DNA from: Neocallimastix lanati (nom. inval.)
Lineage: Eukaryota; Neocallimastigomycota; Neocallimastigomycetes; Neocallimastigales; Neocallimastigaceae
DNA: 64,000 nt
Reading direction: 5' to 3'
Assembly: GCA_016946835.1 (NCBI GenBank)
Contig: JACVTC010000034.1
Location: forward strand, 979,001 to 1,043,000
Below, piece by piece: positions 47,376 to 58,949 of this stretch (position 1 is its first letter; every line of letters starts with the position of its first letter). The position numbers were made by a program, and so were the translations under genes. Under the pieces are notes generated by a model, which did not search any database, was not told the DNA's origin, and was given only the letters and a program-made list of their open reading frames with translations.

Positions 47376-48382
47376 TGTTAAGATAATAACTGAATTTCAA
47401 TTTCAATTTCAATAATTCAGTTATTTGAATTTCAATATTAATAATTAATAATATAATAATTATTATTAAAATATTTAGGAAATAGTCTAGGCCAACTAAT
47501 TGACTAAATATTATTAACATATTGAAATTAATATATATTAAATAATGATATAAAACAAATATATGTAGTAACATATTTGTATATTTAATAATAATTATTA
47601 AATATTAAATTTATATCTTTTTGATAATAATTATTTTATTTTATTTTATTTTAATATATATTATTATAATTATAATAATTATAATACTTTAATTCATATA
47701 AAATTTATATAGTTCTATATATTAGGATATATAATTAGTATATTACCTATTTCTTATAAATTAAATTATTTATATTAGAAATAGTGAACTCTCTTGTAAA
47801 TTTTTAGAAATTAGAATTATTATTTAATTGTACGAATATTATAATTTTATTAATAAAATTTACTAAACTAAACCCACTGCTTATAAATTATTGCACATAA
47901 AAGTCCCGCATATCAATAATGTAAACACGTGATTGTCATATTAAATTAATTTCTACATATTATATTTTAATTATAAAATATAATATTTAGCTATATTAGA
48001 TTCTTATATTTTATTTATATTAAATATTTATATTATTATCTTAGTTTATATTATCAATATCAAACTTTTATTAATGCTATTACATATTCATATTAATAAT
48101 TAATATTTAATTAATTATTTTATATAAATACATGTTTAAATCTTTTGATTAATCCTTTGTAGGATTTTTGTAATTTAAATTATAGTAATAATTATATAAA
48201 ATAATAATGTAATAAAATATTATTAAGATTAAATAAAATTTATATTTTAAATAAAAACTTAATTATAAAATTTACTAATAACAATATGTTTTAAATAAGA
48301 ATAAAATTTAATTATTAATTAATTACTATAATTTGGCATCTTGACCTAATCGTTAAGACCAAATTATCACAAAACTTTGACA
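47376..48382 (+). repeat. 5' LTR of element H1
   Basis: TGTTAAGATAATAACTG...ACTTTGACA. Homologous to the solo LTR at 31744-32391. A 370-bp LTR is nested at 47546-47915. TATA-like TATAAATA at 48123; TTTGTAGGATT at 48156-48166. Confidence 0.75.
47546..47915. repeat. Solo LTR N nested in H1 LTR
   Basis: TGATATAAAAC...CCGCATATCA, flanked by ataa at 47542-47545 and 47916-47919, and absent from the H solo LTR. Confidence 0.7.
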
Positions 48383-48397
48383 ATAATCCTACCAACA
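48383..48397 (+). promoter_or_regulatory. PBS-like segment of element H
   Basis: ATAATCCTACCAACA after the LTR end. Its reverse complement matches LTR 48156-48168 at 11 of 13 positions with 8 contiguous (GTAGGATT), 33-36 nt after the TATA. Self-priming is therefore possible but weaker than in D. Confidence 0.45.
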
Positions 48398-48416
48398 ATC
48401 TATCGATTACTTCAAG

Positions 48417-49208
48417 ATGTCCACAACAATTAGGATCGATCCTAATATATCATTAACAAGTAATGATATATTAAAGCTACTAAAAGAAGAATTTGTTACA
48501 ATCGAAGAATATAATGAATTTATTCACAAGATGAAGAAGAAAATAAAATCGAGGATATCAGAGATGAACAAAGCAAAACAGGTCGTCTACTCTCAGAAAG
48601 TTGTTGTAACAAAATCAATGCTAAACGGATCAATAGACTTCAGAAGTGCTAAGTTAGCTTTATGTCAAATTGAAAGATTAATATTACAAATTAATCAGAA
48701 TATTTCTAATTTTGAACAGGTTGATAAGTCCATGATATTTTTAAAAGAAGAAATTTCTAATAAAAGACAGAAAGAAGCTAATATTAATGAAAACAACATT
48801 AATAAAAATAATAATGAATTAATTAATAAAAATAACATAAATCTCATCACAAAATCTGAACTTCCTGATAAGGAATCCTACGAAGAAACTACAAGACACA
48901 GTAAAAATGACTCTAACGAAGAATCAAATACAATTAAAGGTAGCAATCACAAAAAAGAAAAAATAAAGTCTAATAAAGTTAGTGGAAATAATAAAATGAA
49001 AACTAAACAAAAATTAAAATTAAAGAAATCATATAATAAAAATACATATAATAAATTCAATCCAAATCTATTAGTTGCAGTATTTTCATTTCAAAAATTA
49101 ATATTTATTTTTTTTCAAATTAAAAGAGGAATAAGAGCAAATTCACATGAATCTGATTTTTCTCCACTAGTAATGGGAATAAAAAATTCATTCAGTTCAA
49201 AAAATTGA
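48417..49208 (+). CDS. Unknown 263-residue protein of element H1
   Basis: Not recognised. ATG lies 34 nt after the LTR end. Residues ~1-125 look helical and charged (EEYNEFIHKMKKKIKSRISE, further Leu/Ile heptads) and could be Gag-like or coiled coil. ~125-210 is a low-complexity Asn/Lys/Ser linker. ~218-236 is a hydrophobic, Phe/Ile-rich segment long enough to cross a membrane, followed by a basic stretch (KRGIRA) and NSHESDFSP, then a short tail. The inverted partner at 63659-64000 keeps a hydrophobic segment, a basic stretch and SHESDFSP although the rest differs. There is no signal peptide and no enzyme motif. A Gag-like or envelope-like protein or a captured host protein are possible. Confidence 0.6.
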   Translation: MSTTIRIDPNISLTSNDILKLLKEEFVTIEEYNEFIHKMKKKIKSRISEMNKAKQVVYSQKVVVTKSMLNGSIDFRSAKLALCQIERLILQINQNISNFEQVDKSMIFLKEEISNKRQKEANINENNINKNNNELINKNNINLITKSELPDKESYEETTRHSKNDSNEESNTIKGSNHKKEKIKSNKVSGNNKMKTKQKLKLKKSYNKNTYNKFNPNLLVAVFSFQKLIFIFFQIKRGIRANSHESDFSPLVMGIKNSFSSKN

Positions 49209-50434
49209 CTTACTATTTTAATTAATACTGCACTAAAGATATATTCAATTATAATTTACATTTTTTGTATTCTATGATAAATAATTATATCAAACTAAAA
49301 TTTCTATTTCTTTAAATAAATATCCAAATCTTTACAGTTATATTGTTTTTTTTATAATGAAAAATAAAAAAAAAAAAAAAAAAAAAAAACGAACAGTTAT
49401 ATTTAATAAAATTATATATTTAATTACAATAAATACAAAAACAATTCAAAAATTCAGTAGGAATCAATATTTGAAATCAACAATTTTTCTTTGAAATCAA
49501 AAACCTTATTTATATAATAATTAAACAGTTGAAAATAATCAACTTTTTCCTTATTTTACAGTTAATAATATTCTCTATAAGAGTTATAATTAAAATTTTA
49601 AAATTTATATAGTTATTAAATTAATACTAGTTAAAATTTAATAATAAAGTATAATTTTATTATATTTATAATTTAAAATTCAACAATATCTTATTGGAAC
49701 TGATCTAATATTATATAGAGAGGGACGCTTTTCTTATAGAATTATTTTGTGTTGAAATGATAATTATGATAAGGACGCTTTCATAATTATTAACGTTAAA
49801 AATATATTAAATTGAATATTATAAAATATTCAATAAGTTATATTGATAAAATATATTCAATAATTAAATTGATAAAATTTTCAATTACAATTTCAGAATT
49901 TAGAAAATTAAAAATTAAAAATTAAAAATTAAAAATTTTAAAATTTCAAATTTCGACATTTAAAAATTTCACATTACGAAATTTCAAAATTTAATAAAAA
50001 TTATATATTCAACGATTTAATATTAATTTTATATTTTAATATATTTATTATTCACTATATTTTAAAAATTTTCAAAAATTTCATAGTTAATGGTAAAAAT
50101 TGAAATGTTAATTTCAATTAAATTTCAAAATTTCAATTTCAAAAATTTACAAGGGAATATATATATTAAAAATGGTATCAACATATTTAAAAATATTGAA
50201 TTTTATAACAAAATTTTAATTTTAACAATTTTTGACAAATTTCAAATTTCACGAAATTGTCACTTAAAAGGTCTTCTCCAAAGGATTCAAGTGACCTTTT
50301 AATTCCTTATTTACTTTAAAAAATTAAAAATTTTTCTGTAATAAATTAAAAATTTTTTTTAACAATGTTACACAAATCGTCTGTTTGTTCTTTATTATTT
50401 ATTTTAATTTAATAATTTTGTTATTTATCATATA
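49209..50434 (+). other. 3' noncoding region of H1
   Basis: A/T-rich, homologous (inverted) to 62126-63420. Notable conserved pieces: two GGACGCTTT motifs, the second in the loop of a 10-bp hairpin at 49760-49790; AAAAGGTC/GACCTTTT at 50264-50299; ACACAAATCGTCTG near the end. Repeated AAATTTC-type words. Confidence 0.55.
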
Positions 50435-51219
50435 TGATACGGGCTGGGGTTGAAACACTAAAATATTCAAAACAAAAAAATAAATATTAACACATAACTA
50501 TAAAAATAAATTTGGAAACAAGAAAAAAAAATTAAATTTTAAAATATTCTTTATTTAAATTTAAAATTAAAATTATTTGTTCCAAGTATTAAAAAGAAAG
50601 AAATTTATTCTTCTTTTTATACTTTTATTTTAATACATTTTATTTATTATTAATATATTCTTTATAAAAAAAAACTATTATAACTATTTTATTTTAATTT
50701 TTAACTGTTATTTTAAATTATTTTTTTAAAAAAAATAACATTTATTAAATTAAAATATAAAAATTAATTTAGAGATTGTATCACGAAGGGCATTCCGGGC
50801 GGTAGCTTCTTCTTGATATTGTTTTCAGAGAGAGAATTATACGGAATTGATATTCTCTGTATTTTAGATCTTTTTTATTATTGAAATTCTGTATTTTAGT
50901 TCATTTTTATTTTTAATAAAGATTTAATTTATTTTTGATTTTTGATTTATTTTTTAGTTTATTTCAAAGGTTTAGAAAATATTATACAGAAACTTATAAT
51001 TCTGTATTTTATATCAAATATTTATTGAAATAGGTTTTTATTATTCTTAATATAAAAAATAAGAATTAGTAATGATTTAAATATTATATAATTTTTAATA
51101 AGAATATTTAATAATAATTTTTATTATATTTAATATTAATAAAATATTTTTATTAGAATATTTAATAATAATTTTTATTATATTTGATATTAATAAAAGA
51201 ATTTTATTAATATTAAATA
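50435..51219 (-). repeat. LTR family I, inverted, truncated
   Basis: Starts TGATACGGGCTGGGG on the plus strand, the reverse complement of the 3' part of 28691-29744. The 5' tip of LTR I is missing at the right, where element C begins. Confidence 0.75.
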
Positions 51220-51223
51220 ATCC

Positions 51224-51967
51224 TACCAACAAACTATTTTTACTGCTTGTATATTAACGGCTTCTGGAGAACCAAGAGAGATTATCCAAGAATTAGAAGA
51301 TGGAAATGACCTTTCTGAAGATGAAGATTCTGATTTCGATAGTGATAGTAAAGGAGAAGATGATGAAGAAAGTGAATCAACTAACACCTACCCAAGCCTT
51401 GATGAAATAATAAATCATCTGAAGACTTTCTATGGACTTAAAGAAGATCAAACCAATTTGTTACGAGAATTACGTTCCATGAAAATAAAGAAGAACGAGA
51501 AAGTTAAAGATTTTAATGTCCGTTATAGATCTTTGTACCATAAATTGGATAAAAAGAGAAGAAGAAAAATTAGTGTTTTAGATTATGCAAATTCCTTAAC
51601 CAATAATCCTGACGTATGGAGAAAGGTTATGCTTAAAGACCATATTTCTATTACCAAAGCGTTCGCTATAGCTGAAAAAGTTGATCTTTTATCTATTAAA
51701 AATAGTACTGAATATTATGATAAGACTCCTTACAATCTCCTTAACTCTAAAAGTGATTTTAAGAAGAACATTTCAAATGATTTTAACAAACCAAAAACCC
51801 ACAAAAATGTATTTATAGAAAATATCTCTAACAAGATGAAAGAAATGAAAATTAGTACTTGCTGGTTTTGTAGCAATGAAGGACATACCAAACGAAACTG
51901 TCCTAAATTAAATTCTATATTGGAAAATAACCGCAAGAAGTTTTATGAAAATCATTTAAACCACTAA
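51224..51967 (+). pseudogene. gag: gag of element C (5'-truncated)
   Basis: Open from ~51224 in the gag frame (QTIFTACILTASGEPREIIQ matches A), through an acidic Asp/Glu/Ser stretch, YPSLDEIIN, LLRELRSMKIKKNEKVKDFN, KLDKKRRRKISVLDYAN and a zinc knuckle CX2CX4HX4C (CWFCSNEGHTKRNC), to TAA 51965-51967. The first ~55 residues known from A and B are missing, so no natural start is present. Otherwise intact. Confidence 0.8.
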
Positions 51968-51987
51968 AAGGGAGTAGAAGCACTCCC
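51955..51987 (+). promoter_or_regulatory. -1 ribosomal frameshift signal, element C
   Basis: T TTA AAC (51955-51961), among the most efficient known heptamers, then after 8 nt a hairpin GGGAGT (51970-51975) / ACTCCC (51982-51987). Confidence 0.85.
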
Positions 51988-54900
51988 ATCGTCAAAAAAA
52001 TTGCTTCAGTCTGCCATCGTCCCAAAACAGTTGACTTAAAAGAAGATGATGATTATGAAGAAACTGCTGATTTCCAAGAAGGTACTACTACGGATTATTA
52101 CGAAAATTTTGATGATGAGTCGGATGGTTCCAAAGAATTAGATTACTTTGTAAACGTTATAAAAAGAAAGGCAAATTATAAAGATGAAAAGACTAGTGAC
52201 CAAAGAGGAAAGAGGGTTCACCGTAGTCTAAGAGATGATCCTAAGCCAATAGTTACTCCAGGTTTACGAAAACAAAAAGAAAATCAATTAAGGGGAACAT
52301 CGCGACCAGTCAAAAAGCCAACAACTCAATTACATCCTTCGATTATGGCTCAACCCAGAATAGAGAAAGAAAAGAGGATTGAGAAAGAGCTAAGAGATAA
52401 GGAAAGAGCTAGTACTAGTACTTCTGTGGAAAATAATAAAAATAGTAATGTTAATGTTATTAATGAAGAAACTTCTCAGGAAGGAAATAATTCTAAACAA
52501 ACTTTAAATAAATTAATTCAAAAAAAATCATCAGAAAAGTCAACTGAAATTATGCCAACTAGAATTTCAAGAAGAGTACAAATACAAACTGATTGTGATA
52601 GTTATGACGTGATAAAAGATTTAAACTCCAGTAATTGCAATATTACATTTGGACAATTATTGGACGTTGCTCCAACGATACGGTCTCAAGTATCACAAGG
52701 ACTTAAATTAGAAAAGAATAATACTAAAATTTCAGGTGTAGTGGATAATATGTGTGCTACTACAATAATAACGAACAATATAGATCATACATATAAAAGT
52801 AAACATCATGAACCACAAGAAGATGATATTGCTATGGTTGATGTAATATTAGATTGAGTTCGTGGTAAGGCTTTAATAGATTCATGTAGCAACTTAAGTA
52901 TTATCACAAAGCAATTTTTAGATAAATTACCTTATCAGTACGAACCTATAGGAATTAGTGCAGGACGAATACGTTTAGCAACGATGAATGATGATTACTC
53001 AGAAGATGTGTTAATCAAAGTTCCCGTAAAAATTAATGAACTAGAACTACTTGTTACGTGTAGAATTATAGACAAGGAGGATCCATTCTATGATATATTA
53101 ATCAACCTCAAAACTCAAATTGATAACCAGTTATTTATACACCCAATTAGATATAGTCTTTGTCGATTTAATGATCAAGGTTTAATTGAAGAAATTGCAC
53201 CTATTAATAATGAATATGATGATGAAGAAAAATTATTATGTGTAATCAAGGCATTGAATCACCAAGAAGCTAGACAACAATTGAAAACGATTGAAGGATC
53301 ACCACCCATAAAATATATATATGACACAGTTTTTCAAAGTACAATTAATTCAAGTTATAGAGAAGCTATTACTAAATTACTTGAAGAATATATTGATATA
53401 ATTGCAACTTCTTCTGAAGAATTAACACCTTCAGATTTATCACCATACAAAATTATTCTTAAGGAAGGAGTTAAATCTATTAAACAAAAATTTTATCGAC
53501 TTAGTAAATTAAAAACAGATATCTTAAAAGAAGAATTAACCAAACTCATAAATAAACGATTAATTGAACCTTCATGTTCAGAATGGTCATCACCAGTAGT
53601 ACTTGTGCCTAAAAAGAACGGTAAATGGCGCCTGTGTATTGACTATAGGAAAGTAAATGAAGCAACTAAGAAGAATTCTTATTCTTTACCAAATATTGAG
53701 GAAATTTTTGATAGCTTAGATGGAGCAAAAATCTTCTCAACATTAGATCTTTATTCCGATTATCATCAAATATTAATGGATGATGATAGTGTTGAAATCA
53801 CTACCTTTACAACTAAGTTCGGAAACTACCAATTCAAGGTAATGCCCTTCGGTTTAACAGGTGCTCCAGCTACATTCCAAAGAGAAATGAACCGTATACT
53901 ATTCCCCTTAATAGGAAAATGCGTCTATAACTTTATTGATGATATTTTAATCTACTCAAGAACTGAAGAAGAACATCTAGAACATCTTAAACAAGTCTTA
54001 GAAATATTCAAGGAACATAAGTTAAAAATCAATATCGAAAAATGTTCTTTCATGCAAACTGAAGTAGAAGTACTGGGACATAAAGTATCCTCAGAAGGTT
54101 TAAGTCCATTGGAAAACAAAGTTAAAGCTATTAAAGAATGGAAGACTCCCTCTAACATTCATGAACTTCGATCATTTTTAGGAGCCATTGGATATTATAG
54201 AAATTTCATTAAGGACTTTGCAAAAGTTACTGCACCTCTCTGCACTCTATTAAGAAAAGGTGTTAAGTTTGAATGGAAAAAGGAACAAGAAGAAAGTTTT
54301 AAAATTCTTAAAGAAAGATTAATCAATGCTCCAATATTAAGATTTCCTAGATTCGATAGAAAATTTATTATAAGAACAGATGCTTCCTATGATGGTATAG
54401 GCGGTGTGCTTTTACAAAGGATGATGAAACTGGAAAGGAACATCCGGTTCATTTTATTAGTAGAAGTTTATCTAAATCGGAAAAGAATTATGGAATTACG
54501 GATCTAGAAGGTGCTGCTCTAATTTACTGTATTAATAAATTAAAATCTTATATTATGGGAAATCCTAAGCAAACTATAGTATATACAGATCATAGACCAT
54601 TAATCGGATTACTTAAAAGGAAGGAACCACAAAATTCTCGTCATACTAGATGGTGTTTGACTGTCAGTATGTTAGGAATTGATTTACGATATGAAACTGG
54701 AAAGAATAATGTTGTCGCAGATGCTTTATCAAGAATGAAAAATGAAAAAGAAAAAGTTGTCTTAACAACATAAATTATCAAAGAACAAAATGAAAACCTG
54801 CTTTCAAGAACCATTAAGGAATTTATTGAAGAAAAATTTAAGACAATTGATGGTGTGGACTACTTTGTTGATGGCTATAATTATAGAAAATTAATTACAG

Positions 54901-55955
54901 ATACAAAAGAAAAACTTCAATTAATTTTTCAAGCACACAGTATAGGACACGAAGGCTATTACAAGACATATCAACGTTTGAAAAGGAGCTACTATTGGAA
55001 CAATATGGTTAATGACATTAAGCGAATTATAGGTAAATGTGAAAAATGTCAATTAAATAAATCTCAACCATACCCTGAACCAACGGAAGATAAACCAATT
55101 GAAGTGGAAGGACCATTTACACACTTAGGATTGGACATTATAGGACCTCTAAGTAAAACCAGAAATAATAATCAATATATAATCGTTGTGGTTGATTATT
55201 TTACTAAATGGGTTGAGGCAGAGCCCACCGAAAATGTTACTTCTCAGGATGTGATAAAATTTTTAATTAATGTATTTGCTCGACACGGTGTACCTCAAAT
55301 TATCACTACTGATAATGGAACACAATTTACATCAGATATGACAAAAATCTTCCTTGATTTATATGATGTATATGTTAAATTTATTACCCCATATCATCCT
55401 GAAAGCAATGGTTTGGTTGAGAATCGTAATAAAGAAATTAGAAAATTATTACGATTACTAGGACAACAACACAAAGAGTGGGATGAAATTTTACCATCTG
55501 CACTTTGGGCTTTAAGAACTACTAAAAACTCAATCACCAACCATTCAAGTTTTGAATTAGTTCATGGAAGGGAGGACCAACAACCTTTTGACATTGCTGC
55601 CAGACCAACTAAGGGTATAAATAAGTCTTCTGACGAAATTCTACTGGAAAAATTTGTATCACACTACCAATGGGTAATGGAGGCCGCATCTAATATCAAA
55701 AATGCTTCGAAGTATTGGGCTACTAGGAGAGAAGAAAAGATCAGTATAAATCAAGCTAAAAGAATAAAACCAGGTGATTTAGTACTAGTAAGAAACTTTA
55801 ATAGAACTAAATTAGAGCCTTACTTTGTTGGACCTATGAAAGTGGTAAAGAAACAATTCAATACAGTCACTTTAGCCGACCCTGCTACTAATATACAAAT
55901 GAATCGTAATGTTCATTTGAAAAATATTGTCAAGTTTAACTCAGCTTCTACCTAG
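51961..55955 (+). pseudogene. pol: pol of element C (three disruptions)
   Basis: Protease, RT, RNase H, integrase. Protease-like IDSCSNL at ~52879; RT with CIDYRKVNE, MPFGL and FIDD (~53936); RNase H RTDAS (~54374); integrase H-H-C-C (HSIGHEGYYKTY ... CEKCQ), then catalytic D, D, E in LGLDIIG, TTDNGTQF and ESNGLVENRNKE, all kept. Breaks: TGA 52855-52857 (Gly codon in A and B), a 1-nt loss near 54418, TAA 54771-54773. RT has SDYHQ where A and B have SGYHQ. The C-terminus ends with GPMKVVKKQ and HLKNIVKFNSAS, no chromodomain. Confidence 0.85.
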
Positions 55956-55965
55956 CTTGAGTCTT

Positions 55966-55978
55966 AGCGGGGGCATCT
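55966..55978 (+). promoter_or_regulatory. Polypurine tract of element C
   Basis: AGCGGGGGCATCT directly before LTR start TAATACAG. Confidence 0.7.
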
Positions 55979-56751
55979 TAATACAGAATGAACAAATAAT
56001 ACTAATTGTGCTAGAATAATATAAATTATTCTAACCTTATAGATTATTCTATTCTATATAATTGGAACTTTCCAATATTCTTCAAATATTACTAAATAGA
56101 AATCTTAAGTTAATAAATCACCAATCAACCTATAATTCCTTTTTGAATTATCGATCCGATCCCATTATAAAGTATTAAAAATCTTTAGCCAAGAATATTG
56201 TCCTTGCCCACTTAATATATTAATATTATATTTCTTTTGTAATATGTTATATTGAAAATAATCAAATTTATTTAATTAGTTATTAAAATTTTCGCTATCA
56301 ATTTAAATTTATTTTTAATTACTAAATTTAACTAAACCATAATTAAAATATTCTGTATAATCTCTTTATTTTTATTCTATATATATTAATATTAAACTAT
56401 TATTAAATAATTAATAATTCAATAATATAAAACTAATATTTATAACAATAATATTAATAATTCAATTTCAATTTAAATGTTTTATTTATTAAAATAATTA
56501 GTAATTAGTTTATTAAGAAATAGTTAGGCTTTACAAATTTTAATTTGATAAAAAAATATAAATACATGTAATTTTTAGTGAAATAAAATATAATCAATAA
56601 CTTACTTTTATTAAATAAATAATTATATTATTATTTTTCTTTTATAAATTTAAATAAATAAATATTGATTTTAAAACAAAATTAATTTTATTGTAATTTT
56701 ATTATTTGTGTTAATTATTATTATATTCCTAAAACTATATGAACCATACCA
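55979..56751 (+). repeat. 3' LTR of element C
   Basis: TAATACAGAATG...CATACCA, nearly identical to 17112-17894. Confidence 0.85.
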
Positions 56752-56757
56752 TCGAGG

Positions 56758-57734
56758 TGTAAGAATCTATAATTATTTTTAACAAAATAATTATATTTTC
56801 TTAGTTAAGTTATAATAATATAACTTTATTTAGATTATATTACTTTGGTATACTTAATTATAATTAATAATTTATTTAATATTATATTAAATATTTATTT
56901 AATTTAGTATTAGAAAATTATTTAGATAAATAGTTTTTATACATTTAAATAATAATAATAATTTATTTAATCATTCATTTAGATATCAAATTTATTAGTT
57001 TAGTAATTTAGTTAAATTAAACTATGTAACTAAAACATTACTCTATATTGTATAATGTATTCTGTATTTTATAATGTATCTTATATTTTATTTAATACAT
57101 AATTTAATATTATTTATATATTGTTTTCCTTATATGTAAATTCATATTTATATGATCGAAATATCTTTTATTCTTGTTCTTTTATTTTCGATCATTAGAT
57201 TAGATTAACCAATCGGTTAATTAAGGTTTTTCCAATTACTTCCATAAAGTAATTGGTTTTACTTAATTAATACCATGATCGATATGGATAGAATATCGAT
57301 CAAAAGCTTATCTAGGTTTTTCTATCTAATCTTTTCCTAGATAAGAGAATTGTTAAGATTAGAACCCCTTTTGATTTTAACCTTATTTTGACAAAAAAGT
57401 ATAAATAAGGCTCTTGAGTTCTCTTTGAGAAATCAAGAGTTATTATTATAACAAATATAATAAATAATAATAATAACAATAATAATAAAATAAATATTTT
57501 TAATTACTTTTATATTAATAAAAAATAAAATGTTTAATAAAAGAATTCCACAAAATATAAACCGGCTCTCTTTCTAAGTTTAGTGTTTCGTTTATTATAT
57601 TTGCTATAATAAACTCCAAGTAATTAGATTTGAATCATAGGTAAGTATGATTCTTTTCTAATCCTTAATATTAGCAGTTAGAGCTAATATTAATGATTAA
57701 TAATTTAATTACATTTTATAATTAAATTATTACA
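56758..57734 (+). repeat. Solo LTR, family F
   Basis: TGTAAGAATC...TTATTACA, flanked by cgagg at 56753-56757 and 57735-57739. TATA/hairpin module at 57400-57446 with the same 35-nt spacing. Confidence 0.9.
57400..57446 (+). promoter_or_regulatory. TATA box plus 29-nt hairpin, F LTR
   Basis: TATAAATA at 57400, hairpin 57411-57439, AAGAGTTATTAT at 57435-57446. Confidence 0.7.
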
Positions 57735-57739
57735 CGAGG

Positions 57740-58250
57740 AATAAATAGTAATGTCTGAACAGAAATTGTTATGTAAGTTTACCTAAAATGTTAATATTTT
57801 GATATAATACATAGTTTAAATTTAAATAAAATAATATGTTTTATTAAAAAATATTCACTAAGTCGATACGTCTATATAGTAATATACTATATAGATATAT
57901 AATAATAATAATAAATATTTAAATGGTTTAGTTTAATAAAAATTTATTTATAATAAACTTTGATAATTAGAATTATTAAATTAATTTGATTTTAAATTTA
58001 TTTATTTTATTTAATAATAAAATATCTATAATATATTACTATTAAGGTAATTTTTCAATAACTTTACAAAGAATATAAAAGATAGATTTTTACATCTTTC
58101 TTTTATATTTTGTAAGTTACATAATAATAATATTTAATTATAAGATATTAATAATATAGTAATATAAATAATAATAAAATATAAAGATAAATTTAATTAT
58201 ATAATTAATTTGAATAATTGAAATTAATATAGATATGTTGTAAAGGGAGA
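57740..58250 (-). repeat. tRNA-flank unit edge and inverted LTR G fragment
   Basis: 57740-57788 is the reverse complement of ~43743-43794 (GTCTGAACAGAAATTG). From 57789 an inverted G LTR (TGTTAATATTTTG) runs to ~58244, where it is cut by the DNA transposon. Confidence 0.6.
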
Positions 58251-58949
58251 GGTCCAAAACGCCAATTTTTTCACGTGATATATCAAATTTTGAGGCTTTT
58301 TAAATTAATAGTTATATGATACTATTTTGTTGTATTATTAATTTGTAATTTTTTTCTTAAAATTTATTAAGTGAATAATTAAATAAATTATAATGGTTAG
58401 ATAAAAATAAATATTTTTTTACAAAAAAAAAAATAAATAAAATAAAATATTCAAACAATTAAAAGGTTTATTTTAAAAAAAAATATTAATAAAATAATTT
58501 AACAATTATATAGATTTATTTATTTAAAAAAAAATATTAATAAAATACTTTAACAATTATATAGATTTATTTATTTAAAAAAATATTAATAAAATATTTA
58601 AACAATTATTAATAAAATTAATTATAAACATTAATAATAAAATATAAAAATATAAAAATATATTATTGATATTAATAATAAAGTATAAAAATATAGGATT
58701 ATTTATTTTAAAAAAAATATTAATAAAAATTTAAACAATTATTAATAAAATTAATTATAATAATAAAATTATAGAATATTTATTTAAACTACATAAATTT
58801 TATCAAGTTTATAAACATTTTAACTTTTTAATAATTATAAAATTTTAATTAATAAATTTAATTATAAGTTTTTGTATGAAAGAATTTTAATGATTTTTTC
58901 TTTTGGAAATTCCTCTGTCATTTCATAATTATTTGTTATAAAATAATAT

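Larger units (their letters stand above)
47376..50380 (+). mobile_element. Element H1, LTR element with unknown protein
   Basis: 5' LTR, PBS-like segment, one ORF and a long noncoding 3' region. The 3' LTR is missing here: the sequence breaks after ACAAATCGTCTG near 50380. The inverted partner (61970-64000) retains the 3' part with PPT and LTR start, so the full layout can be inferred. No protease, RT or integrase is present, so it would depend on another element. Confidence 0.6.
51224..56751 (+). mobile_element. Element C, Ty3/gypsy, 5'-truncated
   Basis: Gag (lacking its N-terminus), frameshift signal, pol, PPT and 3' LTR. No 5' LTR or leader. Followed by tcga, then an F LTR and the tRNA-flank unit, whose empty-site version at 43795-43800 also reads TCGA, so C inserted into a copy of that unit. 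Confidence 0.8.

Noticed and set aside
47359-47574. ORFs at 47359-47574 (-) and 61981-62166 (+)
   Set aside because: Both lie in H LTR sequence and read the antisense of its A/T-rich start; no protein-like pattern.
50090-50302. 70-codon ORF in the H1 3' region
   Set aside because: The inverted partner at ~62200-62410 does not keep the frame; it is composed of AAATTTC-type repeats.
22508-52857. In-frame TGA codons in B and C as a sign of UGA reassignment
   Set aside because: They fall at Trp and Gly positions alike, TAA and TAG breaks and frameshifts also occur, and the intact D ORF needs no reassignment. Ordinary decay explains them.
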